DNA from: Bdellovibrionales bacterium Ga0074137 | GTDB taxonomy: Bacteria; Bdellovibrionota; Bdellovibrionia; Bdellovibrionales; JAMPXM01 | Length of the DNA stretch: 64,000 nt | NCBI GenBank assembly: GCA_001464715.1 | Contig: LNDT01000030.1 | Coordinates: forward strand, 248,001-312,000 | Direction of reading: 5' to 3' | In this document: positions 1 through 8,410 of the stretch, in pieces | Layout: every line of letters starts with the position of its first letter | How positions within the stretch are numbered: the first letter of the stretch is position 1 | Notes under the pieces: model-generated | Told to the model about the DNA's origin: nothing | Databases searched by the model: none | Seen by the model: only the letters and a program-made list of their open reading frames with translations | Translations under genes and position numbers: made by a program

Positions 1-944
1 GTGAGATTTGCTTTCGCTAAAGCTTTGCGAATGGCTCCTGCGGGACCGATGCCCATGATTTTCGGATCACATCCGACGGACGCCCAAGAAACGATGCGCG
101 CCATAACTTTTAAACCGCGTCGTTTCGCTTCGGCTTCGGTCATAAGTAATGACATCGCAGCGCCATCGACGATGCCGCTGGCAGTTGCTGCCGTGACGGT
201 TCCGCCTTCTTTAAACGTGGCCTTCATCGTTTTTAATTTATCAAGAGTCACAGCTGGTTTCGGATGTTCATCTTTGGAAACAGTCACGGAACCTTTTCGG
301 CCTTCGACAACGACCGGTGTAATTTCGTCGGCGAAAACTCCGCGCGCGTCGGCCTCCGCGCAACGTTTTTGAGTGAGGATCGAATACTCTTCGCATTGGT
401 CGCGCGAGATGGAATATTTCTCGGCCAAGTTTTCGGCTGTGATCGCCATCGGGATTCCCGCGTAGGCGTCAGTGAGTGCGCTGGTCATGTAGTCTTCGAG
501 GGGTGCTGCACCCATGCGGAATCCATCAAACCGAGCGCCGCGTAAGACATAAGGGATCTGCGACATTTGTTCGACGCCACCTGCGATTGCGATTTCACAT
601 TCGCCCGCCATAATCATTTCGGCCGCCGTGATCCACGCTTGAAATCCAGAACCACAAAGTCGATTCAATCCTAAAGCGCCATTTTCAACTGGAACGCCAA
701 GGTGAAGGCCGACATGGCGTGGGACGTAGGCTGCGTCCGCTCCACTTTGCACGACGTTTCCAAGAACCACGTGACCGACATCTTTTGCATCAACACCGGC
801 TTGCGCCAGCGTGGCGCGGCCCGCGGCGACCGCAAGTGCGGTAGCTCCGACATCTTTCAGTCCGCCTCCGAAAGATCCGAAGGGAGTTCTTTTTCCAGCG
901 ACGACGACGATAGATGAACCGATAGGGGAAGTTGAATTTGTCAT
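1..944 (-). CDS. acetyl-CoA C-acetyltransferase (thiolase), 3' end off the window
   Basis: Thiolase that condenses or cleaves acyl-CoA, used in beta-oxidation or acetoacetyl-CoA formation in the cytoplasm. Reading the minus strand from ATG at 944 gives 314 codons of open frame to the window edge. The N-terminal half is typical: RTPFGSFGG near residue 19, the nucleophile loop NRLCGSGFQAW with Cys at about residue 97, and GGVEQMS shortly after. The C-terminal His and second Cys of the active site lie beyond base 1, so completeness cannot be judged. It is divergent from purD with only about 95 bp between the starts. Family is clear; whether it is degradative or biosynthetic is not. Confidence 0.9.
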   Translation of the reverse strand, partial: MTNSTSPIGSSIVVVAGKRTPFGSFGGGLKDVGATALAVAAGRATLAQAGVDAKDVGHVVLGNVVQSGADAAYVPRHVGLHLGVPVENGALGLNRLCGSGFQAWITAAEMIMAGECEIAIAGGVEQMSQIPYVLRGARFDGFRMGAAPLEDYMTSALTDAYAGIPMAITAENLAEKYSISRDQCEEYSILTQKRCAEADARGVFADEITPVVVEGRKGSVTVSKDEHPKPAVTLDKLKTMKATFKEGGTVTAATASGIVDGAAMSLLMTEAEAKRRGLKVMARIVSWASVGCDPKIMGIGPAGAIRKALAKANL

Positions 945-1039
945 AGTACGAAATTTTAGGCGAAGAGGCGTTGGTTGCATACTCGATTCTGCATGATGCG
1001 CTTTGACAGAAGCGGTGGTGGATGGTGATAGTGTGCGCC

Positions 1040-2452
1040 ATGACGGTTGATAAAGTGACGACTCCGAAAGACTCAAAGTGGCCGCGGCGAGTGATGGTTG
1101 TCGGTTCTGGCGGGCGCGAGCACGCGATCGTGCGTCAATTGGCCATGAATCCAAAAGTGGCCCGCGTTTATGCCGTTCCTGGTTCGGATGGAATGAGCGG
1201 GATTGAAAAGGTCGAGTGCGTTTCGCTGTCGATCGCATCAAGCGCTTTTAATGAACTGCTGAATTTTGCGTCAGACGCCAACGTCGAACTTATTGTGATC
1301 GGTCCCGAGCAGCCCTTGGCCGATGGACTCGCTGATGTCGCTAGAGCGAGAGGTTTTCTCGTTTTTGCTCCTTCCAAAGAAGCTGCAAAACTTGAAGCCA
1401 GTAAAATACACGCCAAAGAATTGATGCGCGCAGCAGGAGTTCTTACAGCAAGATCTTTTGTCGTTTCCTCGGTGAAAGAAACTTTGGATGCGGCCCGCAG
1501 TTTCAAGCCGCCCTATGTTTTGAAGGCCGACGGGCTTGCTGCTGGCAAAGGTGTCTTCATTGAAAAGACACTTGAAGGCCTTGAAGAATCCGCGCGATTT
1601 TTGTTTGAAGAAAAAGGTCTCGGCGACGCCGGGACGCAGGCTCTTTTAGAAGAGTTCTCGCCAGGAATTGAACTCAGTCACTTGGTGCTAACGAACGGTC
1701 AGGGATTTATTTCGATGCCGGCCGCGCGTGATCACAAACGATTGCTCGACGGTGACGAAGGACCGAACACGGGCGGTATGGGTGTTGTGGCGCCGGTTCC
1801 GATGGAGCCTGGCTTACTTGACCGCATCGAGCGCGATGTGATCGCACCAGTGATTTTAGAAATCGAACGCCGTGGACTTTTGTACCGTGGAGTTTTGTAT
1901 TTTGGATTGATGCTGACGGATGAGGGACCAAGCGTTCTTGAATTCAACACGCGGTTTGGTGATCCCGAAGCGCAAGTGCTGATGTCACTTCTTAACGAAG
2001 CCGAGGGACCAGATTGGCTTGAGACTTTAGCCGCTATCGCCGATGGCCAGCTTCCGCGGCTCAAGTGGCATGAAGACCGTTCGGTGGCGTGCCTGGTGCT
2101 TGCGGCCGAGGGCTATCCCGATGCTCCGGTGAAAGGGTCCGTGATTGAAGGACTTGATGAGGACGGCGCTTTGGCGCCGGTTCCTGCGCCGGAAGTGGCT
2201 GCTGGAGCCGCTTCGAACGAAGTGTTGGCCGCGCGCAGCGGTGAATCGACGTACGTGATTCACGCGGGCACGCGCCGCAAGGACGGACGTTTCGTGACAA
2301 ATGGTGGGCGAGTCATGAACGTGCTCGCCGTTTCCGATCGCGATATGAAAACAGCGATCGAATTGGCCTACGCTTCAGCGGCCCGCGTTTCCTGGAAGGG
2401 CCTTCAGGTTCGAAAAGATATCGGACGCAGTCTTTTGGACCGGCTGTCATAA
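1040..2452 (+). CDS. purD: phosphoribosylamine-glycine ligase (GARS)
   Basis: ATP-grasp enzyme of de novo purine synthesis that joins 5-phosphoribosylamine and glycine. The N-terminal nucleotide-fold motif GSGGREHAI appears about 23 residues in, the ATP-grasp core has LKADGLAAGKGV, and the family signatures NTGGMG and RFGDPEAQ are present. At about 470 residues it is somewhat longer than the usual 420-430; the excess is an N-terminal tail plus a longer C-terminal region. ATG codons at 1022, 1040 and 1094 (and GTG 1091) are all in frame and none has a strong ribosome site, so the start is uncertain. No other purine gene is adjacent. Confidence 0.93.
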   Translation: MTVDKVTTPKDSKWPRRVMVVGSGGREHAIVRQLAMNPKVARVYAVPGSDGMSGIEKVECVSLSIASSAFNELLNFASDANVELIVIGPEQPLADGLADVARARGFLVFAPSKEAAKLEASKIHAKELMRAAGVLTARSFVVSSVKETLDAARSFKPPYVLKADGLAAGKGVFIEKTLEGLEESARFLFEEKGLGDAGTQALLEEFSPGIELSHLVLTNGQGFISMPAARDHKRLLDGDEGPNTGGMGVVAPVPMEPGLLDRIERDVIAPVILEIERRGLLYRGVLYFGLMLTDEGPSVLEFNTRFGDPEAQVLMSLLNEAEGPDWLETLAAIADGQLPRLKWHEDRSVACLVLAAEGYPDAPVKGSVIEGLDEDGALAPVPAPEVAAGAASNEVLAARSGESTYVIHAGTRRKDGRFVTNGGRVMNVLAVSDRDMKTAIELAYASAARVSWKGLQVRKDIGRSLLDRLS

Positions 2453-2477
2453 ACTTAGAATCCGACGTCTTGACGAT

Positions 2478-2852
2478 CTAACCGACGCAGAAAAGCAACG
2501 AACCGAACTCTCCGAAACTCATCGGGAAGGCCGGAGAAATGCAGTTATCAGGTCGTTGGGCGCCGACGTCGGATTTCAAATAGACACTTTTTCCCTGCAG
2601 TTGCGTCTTTTGATCGTTGGATAGCATTGCACTGAAGCTTTCATAAACGACGCAATTTAGACGTCCTCTCGAGACAAGCGGAACAAAATTCATTTTTTGC
2701 AACTTTGAATACTCGGAACAGGCTCGATTGGCGGTCTCAGTGGTTAGGCAGGGAATGTCCGCCATTCCTGGCTTCAGTTCCGCGCACATAGGACCAGCGG
2801 CAAGTGCGGCCGAGCTAAATGTCGAAATCACAAATAACAATAGTGTTTTCAT
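2478..2852 (-). CDS. small secreted protein, unknown function
   Basis: Protein of about 124 residues that I do not recognise. From ATG 2852 it starts with a classical signal peptide: MKTLLLFVIS, then a small-residue stretch ending ALAAG, so the mature protein probably begins near residue 20. The mature part has six or so cysteines (for example in PMCAEL, IPCLTTE, RACSEY and LNCVVY), which fits a disulfide-stabilised periplasmic protein. It is followed on the same strand side by a second small secreted protein, and the two may form a short operon transcribed leftward, with this gene second. Confidence 0.6.
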   Translation of the reverse strand: MKTLLLFVISTFSSAALAAGPMCAELKPGMADIPCLTTETANRACSEYSKLQKMNFVPLVSRGRLNCVVYESFSAMLSNDQKTQLQGKSVYLKSDVGAQRPDNCISPAFPMSFGEFGSLLFCVG

Positions 2853-2885
2853 TGGCATTCTCCACAAAGGTGAACCTAACTTCAG

Positions 2886-3350
2886 TTACTTGGCGCAAAT
2901 AACTCCAGGCGCCTGGAGTTTTCCCGACACGAATTCGGTGTTCGCAACGATGCCTAAACAAATCGGCGAATTCTGCGACATGAGTTCGTTCTTCGAAAAA
3001 ACGAAGGATTGCACCAGCGTATCCTCTGCGATGGTTGTCAGATACTTAGGACGCGATTCCTCTAAATAATGAAACTGAGGCTGTGCGCCTGTTTGCATCC
3101 AAACGCCAACTTGCACCGAGACTGTGATTTCATTCGCCACCGGTCGAGTGATGACCTGGTTTCCGGTCGACGTTACGAGTGCCGGCGCCAATGTCAGCTT
3201 CGTCGCAAACTTCCCGTCGCCGAGATTAGTAACTTCAAGTTTTGGCTCGCCTAAGCTGAGCTTCGTCTCGCTGATAGTTTGCGCGAAGGCCGGCGTTGAG
3301 AAGGCTGAAAATGAAAGAAGCATCGCCGTCGCTGAAATGAGACTTTTCAT
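2886..3350 (-). CDS. small secreted protein, unknown function
   Basis: Protein of about 154 residues with no family I can name. From ATG 3350 it opens with a signal peptide: MKSLISATAMLLSFSAF, then TPAFAQ, with an expected cleavage after AFA. The mature part looks like a beta-rich single domain (alternating hydrophobics such as KLTLAPALVTST and EITVSVQVGVWM) with two cysteines near the end. It lies 33 bp upstream of the other small secreted gene on the same strand. A longer reading to an ATG at 3419 is possible, but the signal peptide supports 3350. Confidence 0.6.
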   Translation of the reverse strand: MKSLISATAMLLSFSAFSTPAFAQTISETKLSLGEPKLEVTNLGDGKFATKLTLAPALVTSTGNQVITRPVANEITVSVQVGVWMQTGAQPQFHYLEESRPKYLTTIAEDTLVQSFVFSKNELMSQNSPICLGIVANTEFVSGKLQAPGVICAK

Positions 3351-3730
3351 ATTTTTCCTTGGTTTCGTATTTTCTTCGGCCGTAATCAGCAATGGCGGGG
3401 CCAGTGTCCTGACGCCCATAATGGATTATATTGTTTTTCGAAAGCGCGGAGCGCGGTCTTCCGGCCTTTCATGGCCCAAATTCGGCATTTTTTTCGATGC
3501 CTTGAAGCAATGGTTGACATCGTATTTGGTCGAGTTCGATCGAAACGTTTCGCTTCATGAGGATGTTAATTGGCGACCTTTGTTGAGCGCTCGGGAGGCC
3601 GACAGCGCACGACTTGGCATTTTCTCACCCGGGCGACACTGCTCAGTATTCCAAAGCTTAGAAGGTCAGTGAGAGGCCAAAATTTCAATTTTCATACTGG
3701 GTGTAGTGTTGGTTTCAAAAGGAGAAACCT
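3351..3730. other. 380-bp divergent intergenic region
   Basis: No convincing gene lies here. On the minus strand a perfect TATAAT (complement of 3425-3430) lies about 75 bp ahead of the secreted-protein start at 3350, but there is no good -35 box. On the plus strand the HNH gene has a clear ribosome site, AAAGGAG near 3717-3724, ahead of ATG 3731. Confidence 0.35.
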
Positions 3731-4711
3731 ATGGAAGAATCGAAACAAGAGATCCAATCACTCACAAATCAAGAACTCATCAGTAAAGTCGATTTCCTCG
3801 CCAAGGAGGAGCGACGAATCACTGTCGAAGTTTTGCGTTTCTTGCGCGAGATTGAACGCCGCCAGCTCTTTGCCGAGCTCGGCTATCCTTCACTTTTCGC
3901 CTATTGCACAAAGGCGCTTCGTTACTCGGAATCCGCCGCTTGTCGAAGAATTGAAGCCATGCGGGCGATGCGTGATACTTACGAAATTGAATCCAAGCTT
4001 GAATCCGGCGAACTGAGTCTTTCGGTCGTAACTCAAGCTCGGGCAACGTTACGTCAGTTTGAAAAGTCGGCGAGAACTAAAGTGGAAGCGGAAAAGCGAA
4101 AAGACGTGATGCTTTCGATGTGCGGTAAATCAAAACGAGAAGCTGAAAAATCTTTAGCAATTGAGTTTCCCGCAGCACTTCCGCTTGCACCCATTGTGCA
4201 GCGTGAGACTTTTCGCGGCACGACGCGGGTCACTCTGGAATTCAACGAAGACGAGATGAAAGTCTTTGAAGAGATTCGGCGACTTTCAGGCCGCCCGCAG
4301 AACTTGAAAGAGACGTTGCTGCGAATAGCGGCCAAAGAACTCACTCAGCTGAAAAAGGCTCGCGGCGAAACACCGGTGCGACGGAAACAATCACCTTCGC
4401 CGGCGGTGGAGAAAAAAGAGGCAGCACCTTCAGCAATACATTCTTCGAAGGAAAGACGGCGCGCGATTCCGGTCGCGATCAAAAGATTTGTTTGGGAAAA
4501 TGCCGGTGGTCGGTGTGAGTATCGAAACCCGCGCGGCGAGAGGTGTGAAGGAAGGCACGCGTTAGAATACGATCACGTTGCGCCCGTGTCGTTGGGCGGA
4601 CTTTCCAATCGAGACAATCTGAGGGTGTATTGCCGGCAGCATAATGCTCTTTCGGCCAATCGACTTTTGGGGTCGAAATTGATGGCCGCATATATTCCCG
4701 CGCTGAGGTGA
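3731..4711 (+). CDS. HNH endonuclease family protein
   Basis: Predicted HNH nuclease of 326 residues. The N-terminal two thirds are helical and charged, with RREIEA-like repeats and the segment ELGYPSLFAYC, a module common to a family that occurs in many copies in Bdellovibrio-type genomes. A low-complexity K/P/A linker (about residues 215-240) leads to the C-terminal HNH: two Cys in RCEYRNPRGERC, then EYDHVAPVSLGG, NLRVYC and QHNALSANR, giving the metal and catalytic His/Asn set. Start at ATG 3731 is backed by AAAGGAG. It stands alone; the role (host defence, selfish element or DNA repair) is unknown. Confidence 0.85.
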   Translation: MEESKQEIQSLTNQELISKVDFLAKEERRITVEVLRFLREIERRQLFAELGYPSLFAYCTKALRYSESAACRRIEAMRAMRDTYEIESKLESGELSLSVVTQARATLRQFEKSARTKVEAEKRKDVMLSMCGKSKREAEKSLAIEFPAALPLAPIVQRETFRGTTRVTLEFNEDEMKVFEEIRRLSGRPQNLKETLLRIAAKELTQLKKARGETPVRRKQSPSPAVEKKEAAPSAIHSSKERRRAIPVAIKRFVWENAGGRCEYRNPRGERCEGRHALEYDHVAPVSLGGLSNRDNLRVYCRQHNALSANRLLGSKLMAAYIPALR

Positions 4712-4777
4712 ATGCCACGACGGAGGCGATTGCCGGGCCGCAAATCACTTCCGCCTAAAAGTTCGTTCGCCCGAGCG

Positions 4778-6025
4778 TTAAATGCTTCCTGTTGGAAGGC
4801 CGGCCGTCTCGAAATCTTTCATCGTTCGACGATCAGCTCGTGCCTTCACCAAATCGAGGTTTTGTATAAAGAGGCGCTTTCGCGAGTTCACGTTTTGCCG
4901 CCACAACTTCATGTCGATCAAAATCTCTGAGTATTCGGATGGCGAAACGTAATCTTTCAACTTTAAAAGTGAAATCAACGGACTCGGAGAAGAGCTCATT
5001 AAAAATTCGACCGCGGCCGCTTTTCTTAGGCGCGGGCTGCTCGTCGTATGGATCAGTGTTCGCAAAAGGTACCGCTTGTGACTGTGTCCATCGACCAAAT
5101 TTTGTGACCGGACAAAATCAAAGATCGGCCCAACAGTTTCTATGTACTGAATGCGGTCCTCACCGTGAACCGAGTCTCGAAGTCCAGCCACCGAATTGAA
5201 AACATTGTGAGCTTTAATCTCTTCGTTTGTTCGCGGGGTTTTTGCTTCGCGAGAAATAAGCCGAGAGGATAAAGGGAGGTCAGCATTGCTGAAATCGGCT
5301 GACAGTTCGAACGCGTTGACTCGACCCATCGACTTTTCTTTTAAGAACTTGGCCTCAGTTGATTTATTTTGAGAAAGAGCAGAACTGTTCGGTGTCAGGA
5401 TCTCGACGGCCTCAATGAGAGTCGCCTCGACGTTTTGCGATGAAGTCATTTGTGCCCGCAAGGCAGAGGGAAGTCCGACGAGATTTTGAGGATCAATTTC
5501 TAATCTTGATGCTGGGTTCGAGCGATTGGAAACCTCAAGGCTCCGAACTGACAAAAGACTACTATTTACCGACATGGACTTTGAAAAAAGACTTTTTAGC
5601 TCTTGTTCGACGAGCTTTGCCGAGGGAACAGAACCGTCAATCGCAAGCTGCAGCGGCATCGAGTAATCGTACATTTCGAGCAAGTCGATTTTTGTTTGAG
5701 GGACGGCGTCTCTGCCCGTACCCAAAAGTTTGAAGACGAAACCAGAGTAGGCCGAGGCTGATTGGCCCCAAAGCCAAATCCTTACACCCAATCTTGATGC
5801 CACTTCGGAGATCATCTCGAATTCTTTGATGCGAGAGGTTCTTACTTCCGACGCTTTTGTCAGCGCGTAGGCGTGAAACTGAGGCCCTTTTTGCGGGATT
5901 TGCTGAAGCGCTTGCGCTGGACTTTTCGTTCCGTCTCTAAAGAGATCCGGGCATTCCATAGCCTGCGAGGCCTGTGAGAAGGAAACAATAAACAACCATG
6001 TTCGAAGTAATGTCGTCCAAGCCAT
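4778..6025 (-). CDS. exported protein, unknown function
   Basis: About 415 residues. I do not recognise a family. From ATG 6025 the N-terminus is a signal peptide (TTLLRTWLFIVSF, then SQASQA before MECPDLF), so the mature protein should be periplasmic or outside. Residues about 60-140 contain GVRIWLWGQSASAYSG, IDLLEMYDYSMP and LQLAIDG, an arrangement loosely like a nucleotidyltransferase fold with an altered acidic motif; this is a weak guess. The C-terminal third is helical and basic (NSRKRLFIQNLDLVKARADRR). It converges on the HNH gene with 66 bp between. An in-frame ATG at 6055 would add ten residues. Confidence 0.6.
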   Translation of the reverse strand: MAWTTLLRTWLFIVSFSQASQAMECPDLFRDGTKSPAQALQQIPQKGPQFHAYALTKASEVRTSRIKEFEMISEVASRLGVRIWLWGQSASAYSGFVFKLLGTGRDAVPQTKIDLLEMYDYSMPLQLAIDGSVPSAKLVEQELKSLFSKSMSVNSSLLSVRSLEVSNRSNPASRLEIDPQNLVGLPSALRAQMTSSQNVEATLIEAVEILTPNSSALSQNKSTEAKFLKEKSMGRVNAFELSADFSNADLPLSSRLISREAKTPRTNEEIKAHNVFNSVAGLRDSVHGEDRIQYIETVGPIFDFVRSQNLVDGHSHKRYLLRTLIHTTSSPRLRKAAAVEFLMSSSPSPLISLLKLKDYVSPSEYSEILIDMKLWRQNVNSRKRLFIQNLDLVKARADRRTMKDFETAGLPTGSI

Positions 6026-6103
6026 GGAGGGGTAAGACTGCAGATCTGCGACCAAGCCTGAGACTGTTTAGATTTGAATTGATGTTTGTTTCAGGACGCT
6101 CGC

Positions 6104-6129
6104 GGTCACTTCAAGCGCGTTAAGTGACC
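6104..6129. repeat. 8-bp inverted repeat between two leftward genes
   Basis: GGTCACTT at 6104-6111 is matched by AAGTGACC at 6122-6129 with a 10-base loop. A further GTCAC at 6136-6140 could pair with GTGAC in the right arm, giving an alternative hairpin. There is no T-run on either strand, so it is not a typical intrinsic terminator. It sits in the 123-bp gap between the anchored protein ending at 6179 and the exported protein starting at 6025. Confidence 0.4.
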
Positions 6130-6158
6130 TCGAAAGTCACCCTCTGGGCCGAGAACTG

Positions 6159-6198
6159 CTACCAGTTCATGCGCAGGCCTACCAGTTCATGCGCAAGC
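6159..6198. repeat. 20-bp tandem duplication over a gene's 3' end
   Basis: Bases 6159-6178 and 6179-6198 are two copies of the same 20-mer, differing at one position (G/A). The second copy holds the last codons and TAG stop of the leftward gene that ends at 6179, so the first copy is a duplicated coding tail left in the untranslated region. Confidence 0.8.
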
Positions 6199-6937
6199 TA
6201 AGGATGTCGCGACGGTCATTGGGTTCGGTAACGTGCGAGTAGACGAGGTTCGTGAGGCTTGAAAGCTCTTCGTGGATTTCAAAATTTGTACGCTGGCTTC
6301 CGACAGAGTAACTGAGGTCGGCGTTCATGAGGCCGCGGTACTCCATGCTGGCCTTTGTTTCGGAAGCCTTCACTTGGAATTTGATATTGTGTTTCTGTGA
6401 ATCTGGTTCCGCGCCGCCAAGTTCAACTTCAGCTTTCATTTTCTTTTCGACTGTTTCGGCTGTGCGACCGACGAAAGAATTTTTGATCGCATCGTTTTTG
6501 AAAAATGCAGAGACCGAGTGATCAAAAATTTGAGCCGAGACACTTCCAGCATCCGTCACGGGTGATAGACGTGAGGGAAGGATTTGATCCAAGTTCATTC
6601 CAACTTCTCGCACACGGTTCACTTGGCGTGTGTCCGTTCCTCTTGAGAAGTCGTTCGATCGTGTCTCAAGACCCAACGAGAGTTCTGAACGGAGTGATTC
6701 TTTAGAAGCCAAAACCGCAGCTTCGGCGCGAGAAACAAATCGTCCACCAACCACCCGCGGTATGACTCGCATCATCGCGGGAGTTCGCGAGTCAAGTTGC
6801 CGTGAGTAAGTGCGCGGACCTGACAAAAGTTCTGTGATCGAGCTTGTGAAAGCAACACCGATAAAAAGAAGCGCCACGCCCATGAATCGTGAGAAGAATT
6901 TTGCGAAACCGTTCGAATTTTGATCTTTTGAATTCAT
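6179..6937 (-). CDS. membrane-anchored protein, unknown function
   Basis: 252 residues with no recognisable family. Residues about 12-40 form one hydrophobic segment (FFSRFMGVALLFIGVAFTSS) after a short polar N-terminus, so it is either an uncleaved signal anchor or a long signal peptide. The rest is soluble and polar, with a possible beta-rich C-terminal half (alternating patterns in KHNIKFQVKASETKASM and NADLSYSVGSQ). It ends RMNW then stop, as in barrel-like or surface proteins ending in an aromatic residue, but no barrel is evident. ATG 6937 is the only good start. It is divergent from the methyltransferase-like gene. Confidence 0.55.
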   Translation of the reverse strand: MNSKDQNSNGFAKFFSRFMGVALLFIGVAFTSSITELLSGPRTYSRQLDSRTPAMMRVIPRVVGGRFVSRAEAAVLASKESLRSELSLGLETRSNDFSRGTDTRQVNRVREVGMNLDQILPSRLSPVTDAGSVSAQIFDHSVSAFFKNDAIKNSFVGRTAETVEKKMKAEVELGGAEPDSQKHNIKFQVKASETKASMEYRGLMNADLSYSVGSQRTNFEIHEELSSLTNLVYSHVTEPNDRRDILSLRMNW

Positions 6938-7174
6938 GGCGACGGCTCCCTTCCTGCTGGATTAAGAGAGCAAGCATGAGGCCAAGCCAAAGTGACCCCG
7001 CCGTTCTGAGGACCAATTGGATTGGTCTTAAGGGGTTTAAATGGATCAAAATGAGACGGTTTCGTCACAGTTCGCCAAAAGCTAACACCTGTCAAAAAAA
7101 CAGACATTTTCCTAGCGAGTTCTTGAAAACCTAGCGACTTGATTCGCGGCCCACGTGCGAATAACTTGATAAGC
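6938..7174. promoter_or_regulatory. divergent intergenic region with a short inverted repeat
   Basis: This 237-bp gap separates two divergent genes, so promoters for both should lie here. GACCAAT (7011-7017) and ATTGGTC (7021-7027) form a 7-bp inverted repeat with a 3-base centre, a possible operator or small hairpin. I cannot point to a clear -35/-10 pair. Confidence 0.3.
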
Positions 7175-7846
7175 ATGACGGATCCGACTTCGACATTCGA
7201 GCCTCACAAAGACGCGTTCTCAAGTGGACAAGTCGGTTCGAAACTTTGGCTTTGCGATGAACTTGAGCGAGTCCTTTATGGTCGAACATCCGAGGGTTCG
7301 CACGCTTTAGGGGACGTCGTCTGGATTTATGGCGGATGGCACGGGGTCCTTGGATTTTTACTTTTAGCAAGAGCCGGTGCCAGAGCGGGTGGGGCTGCGG
7401 CGCCGCACATGACCGTTCGAAGTTTTGATAGCGATCCGGCCTCTGAAGCGATCGCAAACACGTTGTGTGAAAACTGGGTTTGGCGCGAGTGGCAATTTCG
7501 TGCGTTCACGAGAGATTGCAACGAGCTTTTGTCGGAAAAGCGGGGCGCTGACCCAGCGCCAAGTGGCGCCACTTCGAGCGATGACTTCGGCCCACGGCCC
7601 ACCGTGATCATCAACACGTCGGTCGAACATTTTGATCGCGACGATTGGTTTCAAAAAATTCCTGAAGGCACGTTGGTGGCCCTTCAAGCGGCCGACTTTG
7701 ATCACGACGGCGCCGTCTCGCCCTTTAAGTCCGTCGCGAGTTTGAAGGAAAAGTACCCGATGAAAGAAGTTTTATTTAGCGGCGAAATGAAGTTCGATTA
7801 CGGCTCATGGAGTTTTAAAAGATTCATGGCGATCGGTTTTCGCTAG
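7175..7846 (+). CDS. class I methyltransferase-like protein
   Basis: About 223 residues, from ATG 7175 (MTDPTSTFEPH); an ATG at 7139 would add twelve residues. The layout matches a Rossmann methyltransferase: strand 1 with VVWIYGGWHGVLGFLLL in the glycine-loop position, an acidic end to strand 2 (VRSFDSDP), and strand 4 VIINTSVEHF. The glycine loop is unusual (YGGWHG rather than GxGxG), so cofactor binding is inferred. The C-terminal segment keeps a strand pattern (KEVLFSGEMKFDYGSW). Its 3' end overlaps the converging GNAT gene by 42 bp. Substrate unknown. Confidence 0.55.
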   Translation: MTDPTSTFEPHKDAFSSGQVGSKLWLCDELERVLYGRTSEGSHALGDVVWIYGGWHGVLGFLLLARAGARAGGAAAPHMTVRSFDSDPASEAIANTLCENWVWREWQFRAFTRDCNELLSEKRGADPAPSGATSSDDFGPRPTVIINTSVEHFDRDDWFQKIPEGTLVALQAADFDHDGAVSPFKSVASLKEKYPMKEVLFSGEMKFDYGSWSFKRFMAIGFR

Positions 7847-8410
7847 GGCAAAACCGTTGGGACCGAATTCTCCGGCCAGAGAATCGTTTTCGCCGATCCA
7901 GGATCCAACAAGTTTAAATCCCATTTCTTGATAGAACGGCATCGATGTTTTGCGCGGAAACGTCCAAACGATCTCGCAGTTTTCCTTTTTCGCCTGCTTA
8001 AAGGCCGCAAGCATCAAAAGTCGCGCAAAACCTTTTCCCCGATGCTTTGGATCGACCCAAAGGCCGCGCGTGCGGTACGAGCGCCGTTCCCCTTCGGCAC
8101 CTAGGGGAGCTGATTCGTCCGTGATCCATCCACCGAAATGTCCGCTGAGGACTCCCAGAGTGTCCGGTGAATTTGGCGTCGCGCTTTGCGCGCTAACGTT
8201 GGGCCCTGCGCTTTGCGCCTGATTAATGATGCGCCAAAAGGTCGGCTGAGATTTCATGAGCGACATGTCGATGCCGCCAAGCCATTTCATAGCGCTCGTC
8301 GGCTCAATCGCAGACGCACGCCCTGGCCAGAGTTCAGTGCTCCAGGAGTGAAGCACATCTTCAAATCGACATTCTTCGCAAATTTCAGAAGAGCTTTTAA
8401 AAGAAATCAC
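7805..8410 (-). CDS. GNAT family N-acetyltransferase
   Basis: 201 residues. The acetyl-CoA binding motif A is clear: GLWVDPKHRGKGFARLLM around residues 117-134, with the R-G-x-G-x-A pyrophosphate loop, followed by a helix and the strand EIVWTF, and a motif-B-like FYQEMGFKLVGS. The N-terminal half is less typical. The start overlaps the stop of the upstream sigma-54 regulator by 4 bp, so it is translationally coupled to that gene. The acceptor, protein or small molecule, cannot be inferred. Confidence 0.8.
   Translation of the reverse strand: MISFKSSSEICEECRFEDVLHSWSTELWPGRASAIEPTSAMKWLGGIDMSLMKSQPTFWRIINQAQSAGPNVSAQSATPNSPDTLGVLSGHFGGWITDESAPLGAEGERRSYRTRGLWVDPKHRGKGFARLLMLAAFKQAKKENCEIVWTFPRKTSMPFYQEMGFKLVGSWIGENDSLAGEFGPNGFALAKTDRHESFKTP

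Noticed and set aside
3514-3519. TTGACA as a -35 box for the HNH gene
   Set aside because: No -10-like hexamer lies 16-18 bases downstream, and the distance to the start (over 200 bp) is long.
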